Shown here: piece after piece, positions 16,156-25,150 of the stretch
How the letters are laid out: each line of letters starts with the position of its first letter
Numbering within the stretch: the first letter of the stretch is position 1
Source: Rhodococcus sp. IEGM 1409
GTDB taxonomy: Bacteria > Actinomycetota > Actinomycetes > Mycobacteriales > Mycobacteriaceae
Direction: 5' to 3'
Assembly (NCBI RefSeq): GCF_030056735.1
Contig: NZ_JASHKN010000002.1
Span: 124,001-188,000 of the forward strand
DNA length: 64,000 nucleotides
The notes under the pieces: generated by a model
What the model saw: only the letters and a program-made list of their open reading frames with translations
Told to the model about the DNA's origin: nothing
The model's database searches: none
Position numbers and translations under genes: made by a program

Positions 16156-17688
16156 TCAGTGCGCTGCGACCTTGGAACGGTCGAGACCCAGCGCGTCGGT
16201 CATCGTGAAGAACAGATCGGTCTGATCCGTGAGGCCACTGACGTTGGCCGCATGGGGGCCGAAAGCTGCTACGCGCAACTGAGTTCCGGTATGTCCTTCG
16301 GACTCGACGGCCGGATCTTCGGACGTTCCGTAGCTGATCGTCATCTCCGAGCCGTCCTTGGTGGTCAGCTTGCGGGTCAGGCCGGGGTAGACGATTTCCT
16401 GGGCGCGCTCGGCCGGGATGTTCTGGTCCTTGGCGATGCTGGCGATGTCGTCGGCGCTGACGTTGGTGACGATCTGACTGGTGTGAGCGTGGTCGGCTGT
16501 GACGATGACCAGGGTTTCTCCGTCGGTCTTCGCGAATTCGAGTGCCTTCTGCACCGCTTCGTCGAGGTCGACGGTTTCACCGATCTGGCCGCACGCGTTG
16601 GCTGCGTGATCCTGCTTGTCGATCGAGGCACCTTCGACTTGGAGGAAGAAACCGTTGTCGTTGACCTTCAGTAGATCGATGGCCTTCTGAGTCATGTCCG
16701 CGAGCTTCGGTACGTCGGAGGTTCGCTTGGGGTTGTCGACGCAGGTTTCGGCGGGCTGCAGGTAGCCGTCACGGGTGGCGACGGATCCTTCCCAGCGGAC
16801 GGGCATGTTGCCCTCGGCGAACAGGCCGAGCACGGGCGCATCCTGATCGGCTTTGCCGACCTCGTTCATCTCGGCGGCGTTCTTCACCAGCTGGTAGCCG
16901 CGGGCTGCGGCCTGCTCGTTGAGCGTCTTGCCTTGCCAGTCACCGGCTTTTGCAGTCTCGGCGAAGGACTTGGCGCCACCGGCAAAGGTGACGTCGGCGC
17001 GGGTGTCGAGGAGCTGTTCGCTGATCGATCCCTTGCCGCCGTTCTCGAGGGCGTTCTCCGGGCAGGACTTGGACGTCGCCTCCGGTCCGTAGCACTTGCG
17101 GCCACTGACGTGCGCGACTTGCACTGCGGGGGTGGCGTCCTGCACCTCGGCGGTGGAGACGTTGCCGGTGGCCTTGCCGTTCGCCTTGGCGATCTCGAGG
17201 ACGGTCGACTGGGCCTGACCCTTGATGTCGACGGAAATCGCGCCGTTGTAGGTCTTGGTGCCGGTGGACCACGCCGATCCGCTGGCTGCGGAGTCGGTGA
17301 CGTAGTCGGGCTTGCCGTCCTTGGTCAGTGCGTAGTGCGTGTACTGGCCGGTGATCGGCAGGGCGTCGAGACCGGGGAAGCTGCCGGCAGCGCCCTCGGC
17401 GTAGTTGCGCGCGGCCGTGATCTCCGAGTCGCCCATGCCGTCGCCGATCAAGAGAATGACGTTCTTCGCGCCGGAAGCGTTGACGGCGTCGCGCACTGCG
17501 GCCGACTGATCACCGTCGATGCGACGAGCACCACCGTTCGAGGACAGTTCGCCGGTCGAGGCGCGATCGACGGTCGTGCCGTTCGAGCCTGTGGCCTCGT
17601 CGGCACTGCTGCTGCAGCCGGCAGCGGCCAGAACGGCGACGGCGCCGGCGACGGCCGTCAACCTACGTGTGTTGCGCGAGAACGACAT
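16156..17688 (-). CDS. phoA: Alkaline phosphatase (PhoA family), lipoprotein
   Basis: The 510-residue protein has a signal sequence with lipobox AAGC (Cys25), then the PhoA core: metal ligand Asp83 in LLIGDGMGD, the catalytic [10 protein letters not shown] (Asp132, Ser133) and the ligand motif VTADHAHTS near the C-terminus, plus the late histidine in EGHTGTQL. It hydrolyses phosphomonoesters outside the membrane and supplies phosphate. The ATG at 17688 is chosen because it starts a canonical signal peptide and has AGGAG 10 nt upstream; the longer frame has no signal. No clear PHO box was identified in the divergent region shared with dnaE2. Confidence 0.9.
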   Translation of the reverse strand: MSFSRNTRRLTAVAGAVAVLAAAGCSSSADEATGSNGTTVDRASTGELSSNGGARRIDGDQSAAVRDAVNASGAKNVILLIGDGMGDSEITAARNYAEGAAGSFPGLDALPITGQYTHYALTKDGKPDYVTDSAASGSAWSTGTKTYNGAISVDIKGQAQSTVLEIAKANGKATGNVSTAEVQDATPAVQVAHVSGRKCYGPEATSKSCPENALENGGKGSISEQLLDTRADVTFAGGAKSFAETAKAGDWQGKTLNEQAAARGYQLVKNAAEMNEVGKADQDAPVLGLFAEGNMPVRWEGSVATRDGYLQPAETCVDNPKRTSDVPKLADMTQKAIDLLKVNDNGFFLQVEGASIDKQDHAANACGQIGETVDLDEAVQKALEFAKTDGETLVIVTADHAHTSQIVTNVSADDIASIAKDQNIPAERAQEIVYPGLTRKLTTKDGSEMTISYGTSEDPAVESEGHTGTQLRVAAFGPHAANVSGLTDQTDLFFTMTDALGLDRSKVAAH

Positions 17689-17858
17689 ACTAGTAGCACT
17701 CCTGGAAACAGTGTGGATGGAGATGATGAACGCCGCTAATGGTCTGGTTCCAAAGTGAACGGAGTGCAGACATGCGTACATCTGAATGTGACGAGACGGT
17801 GAGGGTTGAGATTCGCTCTGTTGACTGCGAGTGAGTGACCTGTCAGACTTAATCTGCA

Positions 17859-17874
17859 TCGAACATCAGTTCGA
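17859..17874. promoter_or_regulatory. LexA SOS box before dnaE2
   Basis: TCGAAC-ATCA-GTTCGA matches the mycobacterial/actinobacterial LexA box exactly, and the palindrome extends to 10-bp arms (17855-17878). It lies about 85 bp upstream of the dnaE2 start at 17957, so dnaE2 should be DNA-damage inducible. Confidence 0.92.
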
Positions 17875-17956
17875 TGCATGTGGTGCGTCTTCCCTTTCGG
17901 CATCCTCGAGCAGTCGGTCGTCCGTGACGGCCGGCTCGATCAGGTGCGAGGTCAGT

Positions 17957-20900
17957 GTGGGTTGGGGAAATGGGCCGCCGACGTGGTCCGAGATGGAACG
18001 GGTGCTTTCAGGGCGGCCCGGCCGCGTGGAACATGAGGATTTGTTCCCCGGCGATGGAAGTGACAGCCCCGCCTGGTCGCGAAAGCGCGGCGAGTACCAC
18101 GCAGGTGAGCTCACCCGTGGCACCGGCGTGGTTCCTTATGCAGAGTTGCACGCTCACTCGGCCTTCAGTTTCCTCGACGGCGCATCGCCGCCGGAAGAGC
18201 TGGTCGAGGAAGCAGTGCGTCTCGGACTCGAAGCTATCGCCGTCACGGATCACGACGGGTTCTACGGCGTGGTGAGGTTTGCGGAAGCCGCACGTGAATG
18301 GGGAATGCGCACCGTGTTCGGGGCCGAGTTGTCTCTGGATTCGGTACCCAGAACCGGGTCGGCTGATCCCGGTGGAACGCACCTCCTGGTACTTGCCCGT
18401 GGGCAGGAAGGGTATCGCCGGCTCTCTCGGGAGATCGCTACCGCGCATTTGGCCGGCGGTGAGAAGGGCAAACTGCAGTACAACTACGACGTGCTGACCG
18501 AAGCGGCCGGTGGGCACTGGCAGATCCTGACCGGGTGCCGCAAAGGTCATGTGCGGCAAGCCTTGACGTCGGGTGGTCGCGAAGCTGCGGCGGAGGCCTT
18601 GCAGGATCTGGTCGAGCGTTTCGGGGCAGGGCGAGTGTCGGTGGAGCTCACCCATCATGGGTTGGCGGAGGACGACGAGCGCAATGCAGTTCTGGCCGAA
18701 CTGGCGAGAGAGCGTGGATTACGTACGGTGGCGACCACCGCCGCGCACTTCGCCGCTCCGCCGCGTCGACGCCTCGCCATGGCGATGGCAGCTGTGCGAT
18801 CGCGTCAAAGTTTGGACGAGGCGGCCGGATGGTTGGCCCCTACCGGCGGAGCGCACCTGCGGTCCGGCGCGGAGATGGCGACACTGTTCTCGCTCTATCC
18901 CGAGGCAGTCAGTGGCGCCGCCGATCTGGGACGCGAGTGCGCTTTCGATCTCAAGCTCATTGCACCCAAATTGCCACCGTTCGACGTTCCCGCCGGTCAT
19001 ACCGAGGCGTCGTGGTTGCGTGAGCTCACCATGTTGGGGGCAATGGAACGCTACGGTCCACCGGAAAGTGCACCGAAGGCATACAAACAACTCGAACACG
19101 AGCTTGCCATCATCGCGGGTTTGAATTTTCCCGGATACTTCCTGGTGGTACATGACATCGTCTCGTTCTGTAAGAACAACGACATCCTCTGTCAAGGAAG
19201 AGGTTCCGCCGCGAACTCGGCGGTGTGTTACGCGATCGGCATCACCAATGTCGATCCGGTTCGCAACAAATTGCTGTTCGAGAGGTTTCTTGCGCCCGAA
19301 CGTGACGGCCCGCCCGACATCGACGTGGACATCGAGTCCGACCGCAGGGAAGAGGCGATCCAGCACGTGTACGCGAAGTACGGGCGTACGTACGCCGCGC
19401 AGGTCGCCAATGTCATCACCTATCGAGGAAAGTCGTCGGTGCGGGACATGGCTCGGGCGCTGGGCTTTTCGCAGGGCCAGCAAGATGCGTGGAGTAAGCA
19501 GGTCGGCCGGTGGGGTGGTATCGACAAGAACGCGGATACCGATATTCCGCGTCCGGTACTCGAACTGGCGGCGCAAATCGAAGGCTATCCGCGGCACCTG
19601 GGCATCCACTCAGGCGGCATGGTCATCTGCGATCGTCCCATCGCCGACGTCTGCCCGGTGGAGTGGGCGCGGATGGCCAATCGCAGTGTCCTGCAATGGG
19701 ACAAGGATGATTGTGCTGCCGCTGGGCTGGTCAAGTTCGATCTGCTCGGCCTCGGCATGCTCTCCGCTTTGCACTACATGATGGATCTCGTGGCCGAGCA
19801 CAAAGGCATCACAGTCGATCTGGCGCAACTCGATCTGTCGGAAACAGCGGTGTACGAGATGCTGCAGCGGGCAGATTCGGTGGGGGTGTTCCAAGTGGAA
19901 TCACGTGCGCAGATGGCGACACTGCCGCGTCTGAAGCCTCGAAACTTCTACGACCTGGTGGTCGAAGTCGCGCTCATCCGTCCGGGGCCGATCCAAGGCG
20001 GATCAGTGCATCCGTACATTCGTCGGCGCAACAAACTCGAACCTGTGTCCTACGACCATCCATCGCTCGAGAAGGCACTCGAACGCACGCTGGGAGTTCC
20101 GCTGTTCCAAGAACAGTTGATGCAGATGGCCGTCGACGTTGCGGGTTTCACACCGTCCGAGGCCGACCAATTGCGTCGGGCAATGGGATCGAAACGCTCG
20201 ACCGAGAAGATGGAGCAACTGCGGGCGAGGCTGTACCAGGGCATGCGAGACCTACACGGCATCGGCGACGAGGTTGCCGACCGGATCTACGAAAAGCTCT
20301 ATGCGTTTGCCAATTTCGGTTTCCCGGAAAGCCATTCACAGAGTTTCGCCGCGCTGGTCTTCTACTCCTCGTGGTTCAAACTCCATCACCCCGCTGCGTT
20401 CTGCGCCGGGCTTCTGCGCGCGCAGCCCATGGGTTTCTACTCACCACAGTCCCTGGTTGCCGATGCGCGCAGGCACGGAGTGCAGGTACACGGTGCCGAT
20501 ATCAACGTCAGCCTCGCACACGCCACCGTCGAGGCAGGTGGATTCGAGGTTCGGCTGGGATTGGGGGAGGTGCGCAACATCGGCGATGCACTGGCCGAGA
20601 AGATCGTCGAACAGCGCGACCTCGGTGGACCGTTCACGTCGTTTCTCGATCTGACCGGGCGGGTGGAACTGACTACCGCACAAGCTGAATCGCTGGCGAC
20701 CGCCGGTGCGCTAGCCAGCTTCGGTATCTCACGTAGAGAAGCGCTGTGGGCAGCGGGCGCTGCGGCGGGGGAGCGCCCCGACCGCTTGCCCGGTATCGGT
20801 GCGTCGGTCACAGCTCCCACCTTGCCCGGCATGAGCGACGTCGAATTGGCGGCGGCGGATGTCTGGGCGACGGGAGTATCTCCCGACACCTATCCGACAC

Positions 20901-21244
20901 AATTCCTCCGCCCACAGCTGGACGCGCTCGGCGTGGTGCCGGCTTCGAGACTTCTCGACATCCCGGACGGTGACCGTGTGCTGGTGGGGGGAGCTGTCAC
21001 ACACCGGCAGCGTCCGGCCACAGCTGCGGGCGTCACGTTCATCAACCTCGAGGACGAAACCGGCATGGTCAACGTCGTGTGTTCGGTGGGGTTGTGGGCA
21101 AAGTATCGAAAACTGGCAAATACGGCGCCGGCGTTGCTTATTCGAGGAAAGGTGCAAAATGCAGAAGGCGCTGTCACCGTCGTGGCAGACCGGATGCAGC
21201 TGATGGATCTGCGAGTCACGGCCAAATCGCGAGACTTCCGTTAA
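17957..21244 (+). CDS. dnaE2: Error-prone DNA polymerase III alpha subunit DnaE2
   Basis: The 1095-residue protein has the PHP domain (AELHAHSAFSFLDGAS near the start), the C-family polymerase core with the catalytic PPDIDVDIESDR, the tandem helix-hairpin-helix region and a C-terminal OB fold (GVTFINLEDETGMVNVV). DnaE2 carries out mutagenic translesion synthesis with ImuA'/ImuB, and neither partner is in the window. Start choice: the frame is open from 17831, but that would cross the SOS box; the GTG at 17957 has a GCGAGG 5 nt upstream and begins with the usual GWGNGPPTWSE. Confidence 0.95.
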   Translation: MGWGNGPPTWSEMERVLSGRPGRVEHEDLFPGDGSDSPAWSRKRGEYHAGELTRGTGVVPYAELHAHSAFSFLDGASPPEELVEEAVRLGLEAIAVTDHDGFYGVVRFAEAAREWGMRTVFGAELSLDSVPRTGSADPGGTHLLVLARGQEGYRRLSREIATAHLAGGEKGKLQYNYDVLTEAAGGHWQILTGCRKGHVRQALTSGGREAAAEALQDLVERFGAGRVSVELTHHGLAEDDERNAVLAELARERGLRTVATTAAHFAAPPRRRLAMAMAAVRSRQSLDEAAGWLAPTGGAHLRSGAEMATLFSLYPEAVSGAADLGRECAFDLKLIAPKLPPFDVPAGHTEASWLRELTMLGAMERYGPPESAPKAYKQLEHELAIIAGLNFPGYFLVVHDIVSFCKNNDILCQGRGSAANSAVCYAIGITNVDPVRNKLLFERFLAPERDGPPDIDVDIESDRREEAIQHVYAKYGRTYAAQVANVITYRGKSSVRDMARALGFSQGQQDAWSKQVGRWGGIDKNADTDIPRPVLELAAQIEGYPRHLGIHSGGMVICDRPIADVCPVEWARMANRSVLQWDKDDCAAAGLVKFDLLGLGMLSALHYMMDLVAEHKGITVDLAQLDLSETAVYEMLQRADSVGVFQVESRAQMATLPRLKPRNFYDLVVEVALIRPGPIQGGSVHPYIRRRNKLEPVSYDHPSLEKALERTLGVPLFQEQLMQMAVDVAGFTPSEADQLRRAMGSKRSTEKMEQLRARLYQGMRDLHGIGDEVADRIYEKLYAFANFGFPESHSQSFAALVFYSSWFKLHHPAAFCAGLLRAQPMGFYSPQSLVADARRHGVQVHGADINVSLAHATVEAGGFEVRLGLGEVRNIGDALAEKIVEQRDLGGPFTSFLDLTGRVELTTAQAESLATAGALASFGISRREALWAAGAAAGERPDRLPGIGASVTAPTLPGMSDVELAAADVWATGVSPDTYPTQFLRPQLDALGVVPASRLLDIPDGDRVLVGGAVTHRQRPATAAGVTFINLEDETGMVNVVCSVGLWAKYRKLANTAPALLIRGKVQNAEGAVTVVADRMQLMDLRVTAKSRDFR

Positions 21245-21264
21245 CGCCGGATTCCGGCCACCGA

Positions 21265-21307
21265 TTTGTGCCGAGAGGACAAGGACAGTTTTGTGCCGAG
21301 AGGACAA
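21265..21307. repeat. Two 18-bp direct repeats, 25-bp period
   Basis: TTTGTGCCGAGAGGACAA occurs at 21265-21282 and again at 21290-21307. Spaced short direct repeats like this are typical of IS21-family ends. No transposase of that family remains beside it, so it is probably a relic of an element that inserted just after dnaE2. Confidence 0.6.
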
Positions 21308-21703
21308 AGGCGAGACCGAACTCTGACCTCCGAACATGTGGCGCGGGTCACAATCGTCCCTAATGTTGTCGCTTGAGTGGCGATCGATTCACCAACCGCA
21401 GCGACCGTCAGCTGCCTCATTGGTGAATATGTCGCGGCTGAACATGGCCGCGGACCCAAATGCGCTGAACCCAAAGCGCTTTCGATTCGAACGGGAACTC
21501 CATGAGCACAGCGATCCTCGTCGCACACGGAACCGTCACGACAACCTCCGAATGAAGGTGTTGCGCTGGATCAATCCCGGCAACGGCGAATGGATGGTTG
21601 AGATGCTGGAAGACCTCCCGCGCAATCGCACGCTTTCAAATCCGGATAAGTCCGGAGGTTTGCCTGCCGTTGGCTCGGTGGGCAACAACGACCTCACGAG
21701 TAC
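21308..21703. other. Stretch without recognisable gene
   Basis: No frame here has a family match or a convincing start with ribosome binding site. Base composition is somewhat less GC-biased than neighbouring genes. It lies between the spaced direct repeats and the IS110 remnant and is best read as degraded mobile-element DNA. Confidence 0.5.
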
Positions 21704-22171
21704 GATGCGCACCAATGCAATCGTGTGTAGCGCGCAATTCGCATCCCGATCACCACCACGAGATAGCCGATAGCGGACGGTCTTTCCCGACGACGCCGGA
21801 ACAGGAGCAGTCCCACACAACGCAGCGAACGACGCTTCCCTGCGAAGCCGCTCCGGGTTGCCACCCGCAGTGATCAGCAACTGCGCCGCCGTCGAGGGGC
21901 CGACCCCCTTCGCCAACAACAACGTCGGATTCGCCGCCGCGACCAGGTCCCGAATCTGAACCAGCACGTCTTCTGCTTGAGCGGTGAGGTACTGATGCCG
22001 CTTTGCCAGGTATTTCAGGGCAGTCGGTACCACTCCGCCGATGCCTCTCTTGGCGGCAGGCCGACACATCGCCAGGGCGGTGAACAGCTTCTTCTCCTTC
22101 AACTGCCGGTACTTCTCACGAATTTCGACAGGCGCGGTGACAAGCATCTGATGTAAGTTCTGTGGCGTCAG
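21704..22171 (-). mobile_element. IS110-family transposase remnant (C-terminal domain only)
   Basis: About 156 codons in one open frame match the Transposase_20 C-terminal part of IS110 transposases: LLLAKGVGPSTAAQLLITAG, NPERLRREASFAALCG, PVPASSGKTVRYRLSRGGDR and ALHTIALVRI. The N-terminal DEDD RuvC-like catalytic domain is absent, and the usual tail after VRI is replaced by unrelated sequence. The open frame continues at both ends (21536-22474) but without family similarity. It cannot transpose. Confidence 0.85.
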
Positions 22172-22357
22172 CTGAAACAGCACGGGCTGCCCACCCGCGC
22201 TGCTCGGAACTCGGCAATGATCGCCAACGTCACCCACCTCGACGCCGTCGTCGTCAGCGATCTCTTCGGTATCGCTCCTAAGACGGCGCACAAGTGGGCC
22301 CAGTATGCGGACACCAGTTGGGCCGCATATCTCGCGGCGCAGGGGAACCCCCAGTAA
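22172..22357 (+). pseudogene. C-terminal remnant of a recombinase-like protein
   Basis: A 61-codon tail ends at TAA 22355-22357: LPTRAARNSAMIANVTHLDA followed by VVVSDLFGIAPKTAHKWAQY and TSWAAYLAA. Such tails, with a helix-turn-helix-like SDLFGIAPKTAHKW, close integrase/recombinase-like proteins in actinomycetes. The similarity begins exactly where the oppositely oriented IS110 remnant begins, so the IS110 piece seems to have replaced the upstream part. The family call is tentative. Confidence 0.5.
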
Positions 22358-22625
22358 TCCGTCGAATTCAGCTACCAACGGTGAGGCGATTCGACGCAGC
22401 AACCGGCGGCCTGAAACCTGTGGATCACGCTCTGCCCGAGGATATCCGACCAAATCTCTTGGTCTACGTACCAATCCGAACAGATGCTGCCAATCGACGA
22501 ATTGTTGATGTAGTGGTCGGCGCTACCGGAGTCCTCTAGATAGCGCTGATCAGCGGATGACCAGGGAAAGTTGGGGTTCTCACTTTTATGTGCGCGAGGG
22601 GGATTCGATCCTTATCGTCGGGTGC
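22358..22625. other. Intergenic stretch between mobile-element scar and VOC gene
   Basis: No supported gene is seen. An 81-codon frame on the plus strand ending at 22539 has no family resemblance. The promoter of the VOC gene must lie in the right-hand half. Confidence 0.4.
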
Positions 22626-23324
22626 ATGACTGAGAAGACGATTCCCGCGCTGATGGCCCGCTCGATTGATCCGGTGGCCGATTTCTACACTGCTTTGGGG
22701 TTTGAGATCACGTTCCGGCAGAGTGCGCCGTACCAGTTTCTGACCGTGCAGCGTGGGGGTATCGAGCTGAACTTCTACGGAGACAAAGATTTCAATCCGG
22801 TGTCCTCCTCGCATGGCTGCCTGGTCAACACCGATGACGTCGACTACCTGTACGCGATCTTCATACAGGGACTGGAGGAGACCTTCGGGTCAGTGCCCAC
22901 GCAGGGGGTACCGCGGGTGGGTGCGTTGAAGGATATGAGCTACGGGGTCCGTCAGTTCCTAATGACCGATCCCGGTGGGAACACCATCCAGATCGCCCAG
23001 CCGATCAGTGAGGATCAACGGCACAGGCCGTTGCCGCAGGAGACGTTCGATCGGGCGATTCATATGGGCTCTCTGTTCGCCGATTCCAAGCAGGACCTTG
23101 ATCTGGCGGTGAAGGTCCTCGACCGGGCACTTCATCGCAGCGACGAGGAGCCGACTGCCGTGCAGCTCGTGAAGTTACTGGTGCTGCGGGCCGACGTGGC
23201 GGTCCGCCAGGGTGAGCTGGATCTGGCCCGAGAACTGTTGGTTCGTGTGGGGCAGACGGGGATCGGTGGACCGGAACTTGCTGATGACTTGCGGAGGGCC
23301 GCGGAACTCGAGGCCGGGCTGTGA
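22626..23324 (+). CDS. VOC-fold (bleomycin-resistance-like) protein with helical C-terminal extension
   Basis: The 232-residue protein starts with PALMARSIDPVADFYTALGF, the typical first half of a vicinal oxygen chelate domain, and reaches MTDPGGNTIQIAQP at about 120, the second half. Residues 130-232 form a helical region with TPR-like spacing (AVKVLDRAL, DVAVRQGELDLARELL). VOC proteins of this size bind drugs of the bleomycin type or act as small dioxygenases or isomerases. The ATG at 22626 is chosen by homology of the N-terminus. It stands alone among gene remnants, so it may have come in with the mobile DNA. Confidence 0.75.
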   Translation: MTEKTIPALMARSIDPVADFYTALGFEITFRQSAPYQFLTVQRGGIELNFYGDKDFNPVSSSHGCLVNTDDVDYLYAIFIQGLEETFGSVPTQGVPRVGALKDMSYGVRQFLMTDPGGNTIQIAQPISEDQRHRPLPQETFDRAIHMGSLFADSKQDLDLAVKVLDRALHRSDEEPTAVQLVKLLVLRADVAVRQGELDLARELLVRVGQTGIGGPELADDLRRAAELEAGL

Positions 23325-23370
23325 ACCGAATCCAGGTGCCAGGCGGGCTGAGGCTGTAGTCAGCAGTTGG

Positions 23371-23502
23371 CATGTGATCACGGGACGCTCTGTCCACAGC
23401 CTCGTCATCGATTCTTCCTACAGCCTCGACCGCCTCGCTGACGCGTTCGAGCAACAGAAATCAGGGCAGGCCTACGGCAAGATCGTCATCACAAACCCTT
23501 GA
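23371..23502 (+). pseudogene. C-terminal remnant of a zinc-type alcohol dehydrogenase/quinone reductase
   Basis: About 43 codons read VITGRSVHSLVIDSSYSLDR then LADAFEQQKSGQAYGKIVIT and end at TGA 23500-23502. This is the characteristic end of MDR-superfamily dehydrogenases. Nothing of the catalytic or cofactor domain remains upstream, where the VOC gene lies instead. The last 14 bp overlap the 3' end of the convergent hydrolase gene. Confidence 0.65.
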
Positions 23503-24379
23503 CGGCTTGCCGGTCCCAATGGGAATCGGTGAGAATTTCCGCCGAGTCGCCGACAAATGCCTGGGCCGCAGTCTGGTCACCGCTGAGGGTGAACCTCAGC
23601 CACGCGGTGAGGTAGCCACGAAATCCTTCACCGTCTGCGGCCCAATTGTGGCTGACTCCAAGCAGTCTGCCGCGGACGGCCGGCCCAGTGGTTTTGTCGA
23701 AGTACTCAGCTTGCGGATCGGCGGTGGAGACCGGGTCGTCGGCGCCGGTCATGAAGAACGTCGGTCCGGTCAACTGGGCCACGTCGATCACGTCGACAGG
23801 TCGCGAGGCCCACCACGGATCAGGCAAATCGAGTACCGCCGTGGCGGTGATCAGATTCGCGGACTGGGTTGCCGCGTTGATCGCGCCACCGGCGCCCTGG
23901 GAGTGCCCGACCGAGGCAATGTTGTCAGTGTCGATCCGCTGGTGAAAGATGCTTTCCGCGTTGGTGTCCTGATCGACGACGTACTGGGCAGCTCCCAAGA
24001 TCTCGGTACCGTCGCCGGTGACGCTGCTGTCGGCCACCACAACGACAAAACCCCAAGAAGCGAGATGCTGCAGGAGCGCTTCGTACTCCTCGTAAGTCGC
24101 ATAGCTGCCGTTGCCGAAGGTGACGACGGGATGCCGTTCCTCGACTGTGGCGATATCGGTGGGATAGAAGAGCTGATACCCCGTCACCGATTCCTCGGTG
24201 ACCTCGTGGGAACCGGTATTCGCGAATATCTCACTGACCGACTGCTGTACGACGGTCTCGGTCGCAGACACGTCGGGAGTAGCCGGAACCCCCGCGGTGG
24301 CATGAGTGACGGCACCCGAGAGCGCCAGTACACACGATGCAGTCACGACGGCGATCGAGTATGTGGTTCGAGAAGGCAT
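23489..24379 (-). CDS. Secreted alpha/beta hydrolase (cutinase/lipase-like)
   Basis: The 296-residue protein has a cleavable signal peptide (TM-like segment ending near THATA at about 30) and an alpha/beta hydrolase core with nucleophile elbow GHSQGAGG, an acid in MTGADDPVS and a late histidine in GVSHNW. Size and motifs fit the polyester hydrolase/cutinase-like or chlorophyllase-like group, so it probably cleaves esters outside the cell. A GTG six bases further upstream is an alternative start; ATG 24379 lies close after a TACTTG that could be a -10 element. Confidence 0.75.
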   Translation of the reverse strand: MPSRTTYSIAVVTASCVLALSGAVTHATAGVPATPDVSATETVVQQSVSEIFANTGSHEVTEESVTGYQLFYPTDIATVEERHPVVTFGNGSYATYEEYEALLQHLASWGFVVVVADSSVTGDGTEILGAAQYVVDQDTNAESIFHQRIDTDNIASVGHSQGAGGAINAATQSANLITATAVLDLPDPWWASRPVDVIDVAQLTGPTFFMTGADDPVSTADPQAEYFDKTTGPAVRGRLLGVSHNWAADGEGFRGYLTAWLRFTLSGDQTAAQAFVGDSAEILTDSHWDRQAVKGL

Positions 24380-24412
24380 GGGCACAAGTATGTCTTGTAC
24401 GGTCGTGGTCGG

Positions 24413-24721
24413 TCAGGCCGAGACGCGTGTGGGCCGTTCTTCGCCGATTCGATCCCGGATGAGAAAGATGGCGATTACCCCGAAGACGACCAAGCGGACC
24501 GTGAGTAGAGAGGTGACGGCTGCGGCGCCGATGATGATGCTGGAGGCGCTCGCGACGACGTTGTCCGTCTCGATCTGCTCTGCAAAAACACGGGAGGTTA
24601 CCTGCCCGACCGCAAGATAGAAGGCCAGGTAGACGGCGATCAGCAGGAGCACTTTCCACACCGTGGACGACGCCGAAAACCGGACTTTCCGGGGACGGTA
24701 TTGGTCATTGTCAGATCGCAA
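24413..24721 (-). CDS. Small membrane protein of unknown function
   Basis: A 102-residue frame has two or three hydrophobic segments: VWKVLLLIAVYLAFYLAVG, then ASSIIIGAAAVTSLL running into VRLVVFGVIAIFLI, ending in a charged tail. The start is uncertain; the TTG at 24721 is the only start codon that avoids overlap with the divergent rhodanese gene, and it lacks a clear ribosome binding site. No family recognised. It is followed at 24379 by the hydrolase gene on the same strand. Confidence 0.5.
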   Translation of the reverse strand: MRSDNDQYRPRKVRFSASSTVWKVLLLIAVYLAFYLAVGQVTSRVFAEQIETDNVVASASSIIIGAAAVTSLLTVRLVVFGVIAIFLIRDRIGEERPTRVSA

Positions 24722-24772
24722 GGGGAGTCGGAGGAACGCGCGCGAGTACCGTCTATTCGGACAGCAGCGAAC

Positions 24773-25102
24773 ATGAAGGCGGGCGCAGAAAAAATGTTGG
24801 AAGTCGATTTGAATGCACTGGACACGGCTTTGGCAGCGGGTGAGCCGTTGATCGACGTCCGTGAGGCCGACGAGTTCGCTCAGGTTCGAGTTCCGGGTGC
24901 GACGCTCATTCCGCTCAGCGAGTTCGTCGCTCGCGTGGGCGAGATTCCAGACGCCGAAACCGTTTACGTCATCTGCGCTGTCGGTGGCCGTAGCTTGCAA
25001 GCGGCAGAGTATTTGCAGGCTCGCGGCATCAATGCGGTTTCGGTGGCCGGTGGAACGATGGCGTGGTACCAGTCGGGGCGCCAGGTCGAGACCGGAGCCT
25101 AG
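24773..25102 (+). CDS. Single-domain rhodanese (sulfurtransferase)
   Basis: The 109-residue protein is one rhodanese domain: LIDVREADEFAQVRVPGAT near the start, and the active-site loop ICAVGGRS with the catalytic cysteine, then AAEYLQARGI and a terminal VAGGTMAW. Such proteins carry persulfide sulfur or handle thiosulfate and glutathione persulfide. ATG 24773 and ATG 24794 are both possible starts; neither has a strong ribosome binding site. A hairpin follows. Confidence 0.85.
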   Translation: MKAGAEKMLEVDLNALDTALAAGEPLIDVREADEFAQVRVPGATLIPLSEFVARVGEIPDAETVYVICAVGGRSLQAAEYLQARGINAVSVAGGTMAWYQSGRQVETGA

Positions 25103-25114
25103 GGCGTGACCGAT

Positions 25115-25144
25115 GGGGCAGCTTCAGTTTTCCGGAGCTGCCCC
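25115..25144. terminator. Bidirectional terminator
   Basis: GGGGCAGCT (25115-25123) pairs with AGCTGCCCC (25136-25144) around a 12-nt loop that contains TTTT. The outer GTGACC/GGTCAC can lengthen the stem. It lies between two convergent genes. Confidence 0.75.
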
Positions 25145-25150
25145 AACAGG

